Assembly: GCA_963971225.1 (NCBI GenBank)
Contig: OZ020267.1
Coordinates: 65,004,577 to 65,068,576 of the forward strand
DNA length: 64,000 nucleotides
From: Melieria omissa
Taxonomy: Eukaryota > Arthropoda > Insecta > Diptera > Ulidiidae
Reading direction: 5' to 3'
The notes under the pieces are model-generated. The model had not been told where the DNA came from. It made no database searches and saw only the letters and a program-made list of their open reading frames with translations. Below, in pieces: positions 36,341-48,590 of this stretch; position 1 is the first letter of the stretch; each line of letters starts with the position of its first letter. The position numbers and the translations under genes are program-made.

Positions 36341-39300
36341 AGACCATTTAAAAAAACCTAACCTCACTTTACTGCAAATCTCTCCCAATGTCTTAAAAAA
36401 TGGATTTTAGAACCACGATTTGAGGATATGCACCTGGAATGTCCAAACCCTCCATAGGGAAGGAGCCTCTTTCCAACTGACGGACGCACACATAACCTAA
36501 CTTTATCCAACCAAACCAAATTCAACTTAAACCCCACTTTGTACATTAACTTTAAATCGTCTGTGTTTTCTGTTCTTGTTTTCTTTTTTTTTCTATGCAT
36601 TAAAAACTCACAACGCTTTCAACTTAAATGAAAATTATTGACTTGCTTCAGCGTTGGTTTTTTAATTATGGTATTTATGCTCGCATCTGCATTTGCCACA
36701 ATGCATACAAAAACACAAACAAACAACCACTAACTGTTTCAATGCCCAGAGCGAGCATGTAATTGCCTGCACTGTGAGCCATGACTAGAATGAATCCTTT
36801 TGAAGGACCGACGACGCAAGGCGAAGGCATGGGAAGCAATAAAAACAATAAAGACAAATAAAAACAACAAAAGCAAGAAAGCAACGGCACATTTTCTGCT
36901 TCGAATCTCATTACCGTCTAATGTCGGCAGCATGTTTATCCAGGCTTAATAGCCTGTCTTACGGCCAGTGTTGGCAGTCGGCCACCCAGACCGACCGACT
37001 TAATGGCGAGTGGTGGCAAACGCTGCGAGTGCATTTTCTGCACTGCGTTAATTAAAATTCAACTTTTATTGTTGATTTTCGTTCTTGTATTCATTCTTTT
37101 GTTTTTGGCACAACAAGTGTCAAGTGCCAAGTGTTGGCGCTGCGTCACGCGCCAAACAGACGCATTACCAGCACTTTGACTGTGCTGTGCTGCAGTAAAA
37201 CTTTCAGCCGACTTGGCTGCTACGCGCCGTCAATGTTATTAGTTTAACAGCTTAAAAGTAAAACTTGAGGCACGAGCAATGCCCGAGCGCCATCAACAAC
37301 GCCAAATGAAGAGTCAAATTATTATTGAAGACACGTGGCCGGCATACGAACGAGTCGCCGTGTGGCAGTCGGCGGCCAATGGCCAATTCGGCCAAAACTG
37401 CTGAACGCTGTTCGCACCAGCGACAGCAACACGGCCGTTGTAAAAAAGTAATTATTTTTATAGCTCATTAATATTGCGTTAGCATTTTATTTGTGACAGT
37501 GACTGTTGGATTTTATGCGCTGCTCGTAGACTCGCATTCGGCGCAGCATTTTGATTGTTTAATTTCCCTTTGTTTTCGCTGCGCAATTTCGATTTTAATT
37601 TGCTGTCTTGCTTGCTTGCTTGTTGTTGTTGGTTTAGGTATCTATGTGTAGGTGGCGCCACTTCAAAGATTATTTTAGACTTCCAGCCATTTCGTTTTAC
37701 GACAATTTCGCGTCGAGATTAAGTTTAATTTAAATTGTGTGCAAGTGTGTGTGTGTGTGCGGGGGGAAGCGAAAGTGACTTTTGTTGTTGTAGTTATTAC
37801 TAAATTTTATGAGAATTGCATTGCATTTGTTGGTGTCTGTACAAAATTGTGCCTTTTAAATGGACTTTACTGCGATCAGTTAAGATGCTTTTTCAAGTTT
37901 GCCTGATTGCACAGAATTTTAGAATATTTTGTTTATATGCTAAACTTAGTTAGAAAGTTAACAATGTATAGATTGGACAATTTAAAAATGGCTGTAAAAT
38001 ATTAAACAATGCATACATTTCTGATTAAGTTTTTAGAGCGCAAATTAAATTCGATTCGTAATTGATTAACGTTTATTAAAGTTCAGCAAAAATTCCTAAA
38101 TCTTTGTTAACCATTTTCTTTATAAAATACTAGCAGAATCATGCGGCTTTGCATACAAGTTTAAAGTCATGGGGCCAGATAAATCAAGTTTCTTATACAA
38201 CATTTTAACCCATGTTTTGCCCCTTTGGACTCCAATTTCAAAACATCCCGTCTTTACGGAAGTGTACCCACAGTTCACAGTTCTGTTCATGTTGCCAACT
38301 TTACTAGTTTCCAATCAGTCAGAGCAAACAACTCTATGTATATTGATTTGAGTTGAATTGGCGGTGCCACGCCCCAAACAAATTTTTTTTCTTTTTGTTG
38401 AAAATTTTGCTTCTCAGAGTTTTAGATATAAAATAGAAAATTAATGACCAAATTATATGAAAATATATAAAAACATCACACACACACTTGACATCACAAA
38501 AATACTCCAAACAAAAAATTACATTTATATTCTTGGCGTGGTTGGCATCAACGAACAACAACACAAACATCAAAATGGCAATTCCTTTGTCATATAAAGT
38601 GTAACCTTTTAAAACTGCACGTCAATATGAATTTTACAGCATCACCGCTGCAATTTAGTCACTCAAGTGCCAACACTAAAGATTAATCGGCAGCGATAGA
38701 TAATGTCGTACGAGTGCACGCCGACTCCACCGACTGCGTCATGCAAGCTGCACAAAAGCAACGCCGACAAGCGGCCAACGTTTATTCTCATTGCTACGCC
38801 CGCTCACACATTGTGCCGCCGCGCCGCGTGAGATTATCGCAGGCAGTCACAACAATGGCCAGCAGCAGGACAGGACACTGCCGCACAAAATGGCGCATCG
38901 TCATCGGGTCACAAATAAATAATGTCCATGGCAACTCGACGACACCAACGTTGCACTGCACTGCGCCACGGCGCAACGTTTGTCCAGTCGAGAAAAACTT
39001 TCTGTTTATGGCTTCAAGAGAGAAATGCACAAAAAGTGCAGCAGAAAACTTTAGAAGGAAAGATTAATGGTGAACGAAAAGAAAAGTGCTGCATAATCAG
39101 AGTGTTCACCTTATAAGAAAGCCATGCTTAGAGAGGGAGAGAGAAAGAGAGCGGAAGAGAACGAGTGTATGGTTTTAATGAAATTTAAACAGCAAACGAA
39201 TGCGAATGAAAAAGGAATTGGAGTAATTTTCTTGGAAAAGTTTGAAAAAAAAAAGCAAACGTAGGAAGTTTTTCTTTTAATTTAATGGTTAACCAGTTAA

Positions 39301-39414
39301 TTGCGTATTTTTTTTTTTTTTTTATAAATCCTTTCAGAATGCGTTACTAAGATTGTGTGGTGACGTATAGACGCGTTGTAAGCAATGCCAGTGAGACCAG
39401 AGTCAATTTTGTGA
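36341..39414. other. Non-coding stretch
   Basis: No gene is supported. A CCTAACCTCAC motif occurs near 36357, a GT tract near 37738-37760, and an AG-rich tract near 39131-39165. Frames near 38700-39070 are GC-richer but have no domain. Confidence 0.45.
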
Positions 39415-40320
39415 CCACAAATTAAAATCAAGTGAATAAGAATATTTCAGTTGTATACATGAAAAATTTAATTTTAGTTGAAAAAAAAATTGAAAAAAAA
39501 CCGAAAAAATACAAATTAACAAACTTTTTTCTTTTATACATGAAAAATCAAAATCCCGTGAAAATAATTTCAGATTTCAGTAAAAAATTGGACATTGATT
39601 AAAAAAAATAAAGTAAATAAAGGAAAAAATACAGATAAATTAAAAAAAAATGAAAAAATTTGTTCTTCTATAAATAAATAATTCAAATAAAATTTATAAA
39701 AAATTAAAATTATTTGTTCTTCTATAAATAAAAAATTCAAATTAAATTTAAATAAAGGAAAATATTCAAATTCAAATTCACTTTTACACATTACAAAAAC
39801 AATTTGATTATTTAGTTTTAAAAAATTTATAAAATAAAAATATTTACAAAAATAATTTCATTTAATTAATCATTTAATTAATTGTAAATCAAATATCAAA
39901 ATTTAGTGAATAAGATGTAATTTACTTACATTGAAAATTGATTATTGATAAAAAAAATTAAATAAAATTCAATAAAATGTTTCTTTTATAAATCAAATAT
40001 TAAAAATTTTTTGACCACATTTTAGTTGTATTGCGTTAAAATTTTAATATTATTTTCAAAAATTTAATTAAATAAAGGAAAAAATTAAAAAAAGGTTATT
40101 TCTTGTAAATTAAATATAAAAATATAGTGGATACGATTTCAGTTGCATAGCATTAGAAATCAATTATCAAAATCGAGTGAATAAAACTTCAGTTGTGTTG
40201 CATTAAAAAATTAATAATAAAATAATAAAATAAAATAAAAAAATTAAATTAAAAAATTTAAATTAAAAAAAAAATTTAAAAAAATAAAAAAATAAAAAAA
40301 AATAATTAATAAATGCAAGC
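39415..40320. repeat. Very AT-rich degenerate repeat region
   Basis: Variants of a loose unit recur: a segment like AAATCAAGTGAATAAGA, then TTTCAGTTGTAT, then ATTAAAAATT, followed by A- or T-rich filler. Copies can be seen near 39420, 39900, 40125 and 40170. A sub-duplication (TTTGTTCTTCTATAAATAAA) occurs at about 39659 and 39713. The region ends in a run of A/T-only sequence. No genes. Confidence 0.6.
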
Positions 40321-40589
40321 GAAAAACTTGGAGAAAAAATTTAAAAAAAAATTAAGAAATTATTTTTATGATGAAGTAATGAAGTAAGGTTGACTGCTAT
40401 AGCCTTCCTGGATAGGTGAGAGGAAACGTATAGGAGAGAAGGGTCGTGGAAGGGATTTCTAGTTTCTAGTTTTTGCGGTAATTCTTAGAAGTTTTGAACA
40501 CTTTACAATTGTACAGCTTTCGCTCTGTACAATTACTCCATGTGAGCAATGCTTGTATGGTTCTTGATCCATTGTAGAACTTCTGAACA

Positions 40590-40873
40590 TTGGATTGCTT
40601 TCTGATCCCAGATTACCCACAATTTATTGGCTATTTCGTTGCCAATAACAACTAAATGTCTTCTGGAACCCATAAAAGGAATAGCTGAATGAGTTTAGTG
40701 ACAATTTTCAGCTTTGCCTTACATTCACTTAAGATCTCTGAGTAGTTAGAAGGGTTTTCTAGGACCTCTGGTACAGCCTGGCGTTCACTGAAGTCCTCTA
40801 TGCGTTTTCCTTGCAGAATTAATGTATATAAAGAGAAACGACCTTTCTCAATGATATCTGTAGGAGATGTCAT
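40590..40873 (-). pseudogene. Probable LINE RNase H remnant
   Basis: On the minus strand one frame gives TKLIQLFLLWVPED, and the next frame continues LVVIGNEIANKLW. Together these resemble the WVPGH...GNExAD(K/E)L closing part of a LINE RNase H domain, split by a frameshift. The upstream residues (from 40873) would be the front of that domain but are not convincing. It is too short to assign to a clade. Confidence 0.35.
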
Positions 40874-43800
40874 TACATGTTTGCTTTCTTACTCCGAGTC
40901 GTAGTTTATTGTTTTCCATGATGTCTACACACGTTGCACAGTGTGACGAGTTCATGTAACTATTAAACAAAAGCAGAAATACTCCAATAAAAATCAGGAG
41001 ATGTACGTTGACCACAAATAATCCAGTTCCAGTTCTGATGCAACAAATGTTCGTGCTTCATAATAGAAGTACATTTGTACTATCAGCAATGAGAAGAATT
41101 CTATTCCCCATTCACTGCCAACCAAATTCAATCAAACCATTTGCCAAGTCTGTTTCTAATTGCTTTTCAAACATTGTCCTTATGAGACTTGCGTACTTAT
41201 GATACAAATTTACATACTTAAAGAAAGTATTTTCGTTCTAACTTATCATAGCTTATGGCACAAATTTTGCACACAAAAACCTGTTTTTTTTTCTATTTTT
41301 CCCCACAGTACGCAAAACAGTACACCGTTGTCTTTACCTGACCTTTTATTTTCCTTTCTTTGAATAATTTCACGGTTATTTCTAGCTGAATTTTAATAAT
41401 CATTATTTTTAGCATTTTTCTTTATGTAAATTTTTCGCTTATTTGATTTTATTCTTGCAGCAATGCTGACCTTGAGCTGTTATGGCAATAAGGTATTTGG
41501 TCCTGCGCACAGACGTCGCAGCTGTCAGTTTTCTTACGCACATCAAACAGCAGCCAAATCTTTCCTCTCACGTTTGTTGCTCTTCTTTTCATTTTCCAAT
41601 AGAAAAGTGTTTAACAAATTCAAGAATGAAATTCTTAAATTTTCTGCATGTTACTGCAGTAAATTTCTGGCTTGAATTTCTTTTGACTGCTTACAGGGGA
41701 AAGAAATTAAATGTCAGCAACGTTGCTCAGAATTTATTTAATTTTTTTCTACTTTCTTTAGCTTCATGCTGCCACACCCGCCAACCTGTCGTTGGAGCAT
41801 TGTGTGAATTATGATTTTGTGAAGCAAAGACATAGAAAAAATCCCTAAGCTGATGAATGTAATTGAATAGACGACAAGAACTGAAAACGGAGCAGACAGT
41901 TTTGCAAGGAACAAAATTGGACTTTAACTCTGTGAATATGAAAAGAATATCTATGAAGTGAGGAGGCGGCAAGTGAGTTGAAATGCAAGACGCCAATGCA
42001 CTCAAATGGGGCACTGGCAACCAAAAGAATAGAGAGATAATTCAGTATTATAGATAATTCAAGCTAAAAACATAAACTGTTTGGTACAAATGCTCATTTA
42101 TGTGGATCTTATAATTGGCTTGGAAAATACTTCAAATCTCAAGAACAACTTTTTCGCAGTTAATCTACTGAAAACGATGAACTCTACAAGTTTGGCAGCA
42201 AACGTATTAGCAGACTTGTTCAACTCGATGCTAAAACTCTTGCAGAAATTGCGTCACAGCCGCCATCCAACCGCAGCACATACATAGATGCGCTGCAAAT
42301 TAATTTAACAGCGCACATATTACCGCACATCATCAGTGCAAGCCGCACTGTAATCAACAACACTTCCATACATGCAATCAACCGTATACGACGATGCGAA
42401 GCACTCAACGCAGCACATCACTCATACGCCCAGTTGTTCAGTGCGCTGCACCAAGCAAACCCAGCAGCCCGGCGACAAGTGCAACGTCGATTGCCAACGA
42501 ATATGAAGTGCAGCAACAAATGAACAAACGACCAGGACATGCAACCGGAAGCCAATGTGTAGCCGATGCGGCACGCTGACAGCGTTTCACATGCGGTTCA
42601 GTCAAGTGGCAGAAATAGAAATGGACAGCAAAAATGCTGGCAGAAATAGCAAGCGGGCAGCACATCTGTCTTGTATGTATGTGTGTGTGTGTATAGCGCG
42701 TGACCATGACACGGTGCGGCGGCAACAAAATCTGCCCGGCCAATTGCCGGGCTTGCAACAGCCGACAACGACAGCCAGCGACCAACGCGCGCAATCAAAT
42801 CAAACCCAACCGAAACGAAACGAATTGAATTGAAGCGCACAACGTAAGTCATGCGCCAAGCTGAACGGAGTAAGGCAGAAAAATTGCAATGCGTGCACAG
42901 AGAAAAAGACACAGAGCACAGCAGCTGCAACCGCTGCAATACGACTAAATAAATCGAGCGTGCAACAGAGTCATGCGGCAATCGGGGCGCACAGCAAGCA
43001 GCAAATTAAAGCAGGGCGCGCTGCACGAAAAGCAGCAGCAGGCAGTGGCAGCCAACAAGAAAAAGAAGAAGAAGACGCATGCATGACGACAGCCCATAAA
43101 TCCTATTCCAGCAATGTGCCAATAATGCCAATGCAAATGCCAGCAATTGGGGTGCGGGTGTGCGTGTTCGATGTGGTTTGACCAATGCTGTTGGTCAACA
43201 TAAGCTCTGAGCCGCTGCTGCACGGAACAAGGTTTATGACTGCGCCGCATGCTCGGCAATGCCACTAAAGAGCTCACCAAATTTACATAGGACCCTCCAA
43301 CGCCGATCCAAATGCTCGACACAACTATCAGCGCTGAGCCCAACACCGATTGATGCCACCATCGCCACCAACTCAACCGCCAACACCTACAGCCGCATCA
43401 AAGCGCATTTGCTGCATCCTGTGCCACATTTTACACAAACAGAGCAGAGCAGATAAGTAGATAGGTGTCGGTCTGTGTGTGTGTTGATGCTAAGCATTGG
43501 TGTTGTGCCCTTGAAGCTTAAAGTGACCTACACACACACACAGACATCCGTAGGCACTCGTATGCCAACACAAATGTGTTTATGAGTAGGAACAAGTGTG
43601 CTAAGAAGGTTTGGCAGTGATCACTGGTCAATCTTGCCATGTGTCAGTTTTAATTATTCATATTCGGTATTAAGTATCAGAAACCAAGTAAATCAAAGTG
43701 TGGTTTTCGAAGGACTCATCAAATTGATTTCAAAAATCATTGTCAAATATCAGCTTTGGCGAGTTGGATTGCTTTAAAAACCTACAATTTGTACAGACTA

Positions 43801-45157
43801 CCGAATCAAGTAAAGTCTGTATGAGCAATTTGTTAGTTTTCAATACATAACCTCAACTAAAAGAATTTTTATATAAGTTGCCAAAGCTGACTGAAGAATC
43901 AATCTTGAACTTCCCTAACTAAAGAATTCATTGTTATCAAGCAATTATTCATCAAAATTGCACGAAACTCTTCTTTCAGTCTCAGCAAGATTTGGTTAGG
44001 TGAGGTTAGGTTAGACGCGCATCTTGCTGGCTCCTCGGCAAATACACTCGACGGCCACAAAAAACCCACTGTGATGTTTGTGTTTATATAAATTACAGCA
44101 ACTTAATACCAATTTACACAATTTTCACAAAAGCAAACCATTTCTTAGCTGTCACTTTTCAGTTGAGCTGACGGCCACAAACGAGAAAAACATTGCAATC
44201 AATGCGCGCTCACGCCCAGAGCAAATGTCCCAGCCGGGCATACGAACAAACAACACAATCGCTCGAGAACTCGTTTTTTCCGCTTTGAATGCAGAACATT
44301 TGCGCCCAGCAGCCGACCGGCCAGTAGGCGCTCCGACATGGCCACAGACGCAGGCCAACATTTATGCATTGGTTTGTTTGTTGTTTTGCTTCGGCTGCAC
44401 TCGAGCCCGGCGGCGGTGCAAGGCAACTGCCATCATTCGCATTCGGCGCAGCAGAAGCAAAAGGAGCAAACTTAAAGGGTTGCCGCGCTGACTGGTGTAC
44501 AAAAAGCGCTCCGTTAGGCTGTTAACTAGCTGCCCAAAGCTGTGTGGCCGTCACTGCTGCTGCTGCTGCCATTATTATCTGTTTACATGTTTGTTTTGTG
44601 TTGCATGGTGTAAGCGATGCTTTGACGCAGCGCATTAGCATTCTCCGAAAAACAAAAACCGAAAGCATTTGAATGAAAGCGACCCGGTATCAGGCAACCA
44701 GACAGCGAGCGGCACAGAAGAAGGACTGCAGTCGCTGCTGCATGAACGCGCTGCGCCTGTAAATCGCATAAAAGGCCCCCAAACGAGATATTAACAAGAT
44801 TAACTGTATGTGGAAAGGGGAGAGGGAAGTGCGAACGGGTAAGCTGCACTAAGCGGCATAAGTGAAAAGCTTGCAGTGGTAAGGCGGCATTTTCGCGCCC
44901 AAAGGCAGTGCGCCTGAAACTGTGTGCCGTGGTGCAGTTTTCTTAAAATATAAAAAATTATAAATAAGTATAAAAATTATATATCAAATTTCTAAAAAAT
45001 TATATAAATTATTGCATAAAAAAAATCAAATATGATTAGAAATTATAAAACCAGCTGAGACACCATTGGAAGTGGACACTGCATAAAAATTTTAACTTAG
45101 GTCTGGCCTTCACCCATTTTTTTGAAAAATACAAATACAAAAATTGTTGGTACAAAA
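40874..45157. other. Non-coding stretch, partly GC-richer
   Basis: No exon can be supported. The stretch 42180-44900 is GC-richer than the rest of the left part and open in several frames on both strands, but the translations are low-complexity and mutually overlapping, and no domain is seen. Short AC/GT tracts lie near 42680-42692, 43475-43485 and 43530-43542, and a GGTTAGG-type motif near 43994-44012. Confidence 0.4.
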
Positions 45158-45159
45158 TA

Positions 45160-45406
45160 TCTGTGGCCGTAAGGAATAACAGCCAAAGTCGATATTATGA
45201 AGTTTTCAGGAGAGCACTTTTAGTTTTTGATTTTGCTTTAGCTTCAATTAGATAAATTTTAGATTTTTGGACGTAAAACATTCATTTTATGAGCAAAAGC
45301 CATAGAATTTTGTGTAGTAGTACATTTGAATACGACGAATGCAATGGGGGTAATAACTCAATTTTGTCCTAACTCGACTTTGGCTGTTATTCCTTACGGC
45401 CACAGA
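45160..45406. mobile_element. 247-bp MITE with 33-base inverted ends
   Basis: The two ends are perfect inverted copies of a 33-base sequence beginning TCTGTGGCCGTAAGGAAT. TA flanks both sides (45158-45159 and 45407-45408), as in Tc1/mariner insertions. There is no coding frame. The perfect ends suggest a recent insertion. Confidence 0.85.
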
Positions 45407-45515
45407 TATGTACCCACTCCCAAAAATTAAACATGAAGTCTTGTGTGCGCGACTGGTGTCAACCAACCCAGTTATTTGTGTTTGGTTTTTGTATTGGAAA
45501 CTTTAGATTGTTTAA

Positions 45516-45992
45516 CCCTTTCGCTATTTTGTTGCCATATGGCAACATGCTACTTTGTGGACGTCTGAACCCTCTGTGGTTTCAAGAATACATGTTTTGT
45601 TGGTTCTTCGAATAGTTTGAAGTTTTAGGAAAAATATGAAATTAATCAACTAAATATTTAAGTTTAAAGAAGAGAAGTATACACGTTTTTTAATGATATA
45701 TCTTGTCATAGTAAAGAAAGAAGAAGCAGAAAAATTAGATAACTTTTGAATTTGACGTTTTCTTTCGATTTAGATACTTTTTTAACTTTGGCTGAAGTAA
45801 ATGAAGAAATATTTAAATTTTCGTTATGCATGAAAAGTTTTATGAAGTAATTATTACAGCCACAACGAGAGCAACTACACTCTCATAGAAAACCACTCTA
45901 AAATACAGGGTCCGAGTATAAAACTTAAACAATTTCTTATGAAATGTTGCTAATATAACCACATGCTCCGGTAAAAATCTGTAGCGAAAGGG
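45516..45992 (+). mobile_element. TTAA-flanked MITE (copy 2, uninterrupted)
   Basis: The element sits between TTAA at 45512-45515 and TTAA at 45993-45996, with ends starting CCCTTTCGCTA inverted at both sides. It is 477 bp and matches the split copy at 5501-6581 in the opposite orientation. It contains the short palindrome GTTGCCATATGGCAAC next to its left end. No frame encodes a transposase. Confidence 0.85.
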
Positions 45993-46153
45993 TTAATTGT
46001 AACAAATTTAATAATGATAAATTAAATATGAAATCCCGTGTGCGACACTGGCATCAATCAACTCAAATTTGGCAAACAAAAATTGGTTATTTATGTTAAT
46101 TTTTGAAATTTGAAATTTTGCTAGTTTAATTGTAACAAATTTATTATGTTTAA

Positions 46154-46355
46154 CCCATTCGCTGCCAAGGACGAGTATACTCGTCTTTGGCAAGGTGTCA
46201 TTCATTGGCAAGACGAGTATACTCGTCCTACTTTAGATATGTTATAACATGCAGGCATTTGAATTAGCAAATTTTTTGTGGCCAGAAACATAAATATGGA
46301 AATGACAATGGCAATGGGAATGACTTCATATAATTTAGGCTTGGCAGCGAATGGG
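46154..46355. mobile_element. Second TTAA MITE family, 202 bp
   Basis: TTAA at 46150-46153 and 46356-46359 flanks inverted 16-base ends (CCCATTCGCTGCCAAG, perfect). Inside the left half the self-complementary 16-mer GACGAGTATACTCGTC occurs twice, at about 46170-46185 and 46212-46227 (the first copy has a slightly extended context). The ends resemble those of the 45516 element at CCC(A/T)TTCGCT, so both may answer to one piggyBac-type transposase. Confidence 0.8.
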
Positions 46356-46359
46356 TTAA

Positions 46360-47215
46360 GTAATCTTTTTTCAATGTTTGATCAAAGCCAATGCTGATTC
46401 CCAAAAAATCGTTACTGAAGTAAAAAGTTTTTTAAGTTTAAGTTTTTTATTCTTATCACTTTTATCTTTATAACTTTCTTTGTCTATTTTAGTCCAAGTT
46501 TTTCTAATCTAAATCAATTTAAAAAAACAACTTCTTTTATTTTTTTTATTTTATTTTTACTACAATAAAATATTGTAATAGCCGAAGGTGCTATAATAGC
46601 AGTGCTGCTAGGTACTTATTTGTAGAATATTAACTATTGTCAAATATTATTATAAAATAAAATAAAAAAAAAAATGATTGTAAAAATATCACAGTAGCAG
46701 CACTAGCGACTTTGGTCATCGGCTGGGCAATTTAAAAAATTTATATAAAACTCTTTGACAAAAGTTTGCACATCCCTGCATTGAAGGCACTGCTGCAAGG
46801 CGCATTTGGTTGAATTGAATTGAGTTGAATGAAAGTGGCTGCAAAAGTCTACAGCATATATTTTCAATAGGCGCTTTAGTTGTACGTACTACAACAACAA
46901 CAACAACAACAACAACAATGTGTATCCTACTCCTACTACCACTTCGATTGTGTACATTGTAAATGCAGTAATAATGCAAAGTGCAAGCAATTTTTTCGCC
47001 GCTGACTGTGTGATGAATGCAGTAAACGCTTTTAAGAAATTGTCTACTTATGCATTGGCCGCTTTCGTAATAACCAGCTAAGTTGATAAAAACCGCTAAC
47101 AACATAAACGCCTTGGAATAAATTTTTTATGAGGAATAATGCGAGAAAATTCATTCAAAAGATTGGACAGTTTTAGATTGTCTGACGATGACTTGAAACG
47201 AAGTGAAGACATCAG
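46360..47215. other. Non-coding, CAA microsatellite and possible imperfect MITE
   Basis: No gene. A segment at about 46578-46725 has imperfect inverted ends (AGCCGAAGGTG...GTGCTGCTA against AGCCGATGACC...GTGCTGCTA), which is too weak to call. A (CAA)n tract lies at 46891-46918. Confidence 0.4.
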
Positions 47216-47465
47216 TTAAACATAGAAATGTTGATATAGAAAGTGACGACATAGAAAGTATTGACATAGAAAGTCAACATACACATGGAAAGTTCAGACA
47301 TAGAAAGTATTAACATAGAAAGTAATAACATATAAAGTATTAACATAGAAAATGTAGACATAATAAGTTACGACATAGAAAGCATTCACATAGATAGTCA
47401 ATATGGACATAGAATGTAACGATGTAGAATATTTAAACATAGAAAGTGTTAACATTGAAAATGTT
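47216..47465 (+). repeat. Short-unit minisatellite around ACATAGAAAGT
   Basis: ACATAGAAAGT and close variants recur about 15 times at spacings of roughly 12 to 25 bases (AAACATAGAAATGTTG, GACATAGAAAGTATT, AACATAGAAAGTAAT and so on). No coding frame is kept. Confidence 0.75.
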
Positions 47466-48590
47466 ACTCGCTAATAACAGATTATAGAGCACTTAATTTG
47501 TATGACCAATGAATGGACCTCTATGACCAAAACGCTCACCAAAACTTTTACACTAAAAATTATCAAAATTACTCACATATTCCTCCCTCTTCTGCTTTGT
47601 TGTTCCCCTAAAACCTTCAAGTTAATTTTAAAATCTGTTTATTTCCGCCAAACTCAGAGTTTTAAACACCATTTGAAAGATCAACAAAAATCAGCTAATT
47701 CTGTTTGTAAAAATGTTATTTGTTCGCTTAATTTTTATTGCGTTTTCCCGCTCATCTGTCAAGCTACTTAACAGATATTGTGAATGCCGCCATCATTAAC
47801 ACATTTCTGACAATACATCGTTTCCTATGAACAACTCTTAATAATATTTTATCTTTCAAAATTAACTCTAATTGTGATGCATAATTTTTTATTTATAGCA
47901 CAAACGCCTAAAATATTCACTGACATTTTGATACTTTGACTTTACAGCGTTCGCGTTATCAAAAGGGCGTCGAATCTCAGTGCTGTCTGTCAAGTTGTGC
48001 GTCAAATTTATGGCTCAACAATTCATCACAGCGAAGCGCAAAAAATTCGCTGCCTATAAATTATGTCAGCTATATAAAATACAACAACAACAACAGCAAT
48101 AGCAAAATTTCCGCCATATTGTCGTGTGTCAATCAGTGTAATCAATTGCAATATGCGTGAAGCAGTGAAGCCGCGACCGCGCCCCCTTCCCCCTCCCCAA
48201 CACCCACTAAACTTGACATTAAGTGCAAGTGAGAGTGAAAGCAACAGTGTGGGCGATGAGCAGTGGGTGGCAACGCATATTGTCGGCATATTGAAATCGC
48301 GCAACGCACTCGATGGACAATTTCGGCAAAATGAAAATCAGACTTTTATTTATTTCATCTCATTTATTCGGATATCAACAAATCGTTGTTGTTGTTGTTG
48401 TTGTTGTTTGTGTTGTAAAGGCAGCGCTGCGTAAGCAAATTTAATGAAACGGAATACAAAAATTTATTAATAACAAATAGCGAATTGGGGTTTGGTGAAG
48501 ACCGAGTGTGAAGTGCGCTACATGAAATAAAATAATTGTTGGACGGAAGTATGAAGTGGCAGGCAAGCAGATAAAAGAATGGACGATCAA
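47466..48590. other. Non-coding stretch
   Basis: No gene is supported. There is a CAA-rich tract near 48082-48095 and a (TTG)n tract at 48384-48408. A frame at 48126-48434 contains a proline-rich stretch (PRPRPLPPPQHPL) but runs into the TTG repeat and lacks other support. Confidence 0.4.

Noticed and set aside
43994..44012. GGTTAGG-type tract as an interstitial telomere repeat
   Set aside because: It is only two or three imperfect units, and higher flies lack TTAGG telomeres. The context points to repeat tails.
42180..44900. GC-richer stretch as exons of an unknown gene
   Set aside because: Frames are open on both strands at once, low in complexity and without domains, and no set of splice sites gives a sensible protein.
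46578..46725. Possible MITE with imperfect inverted ends
   Set aside because: The end match is interrupted and no target duplication is seen, so it is too weak to call.
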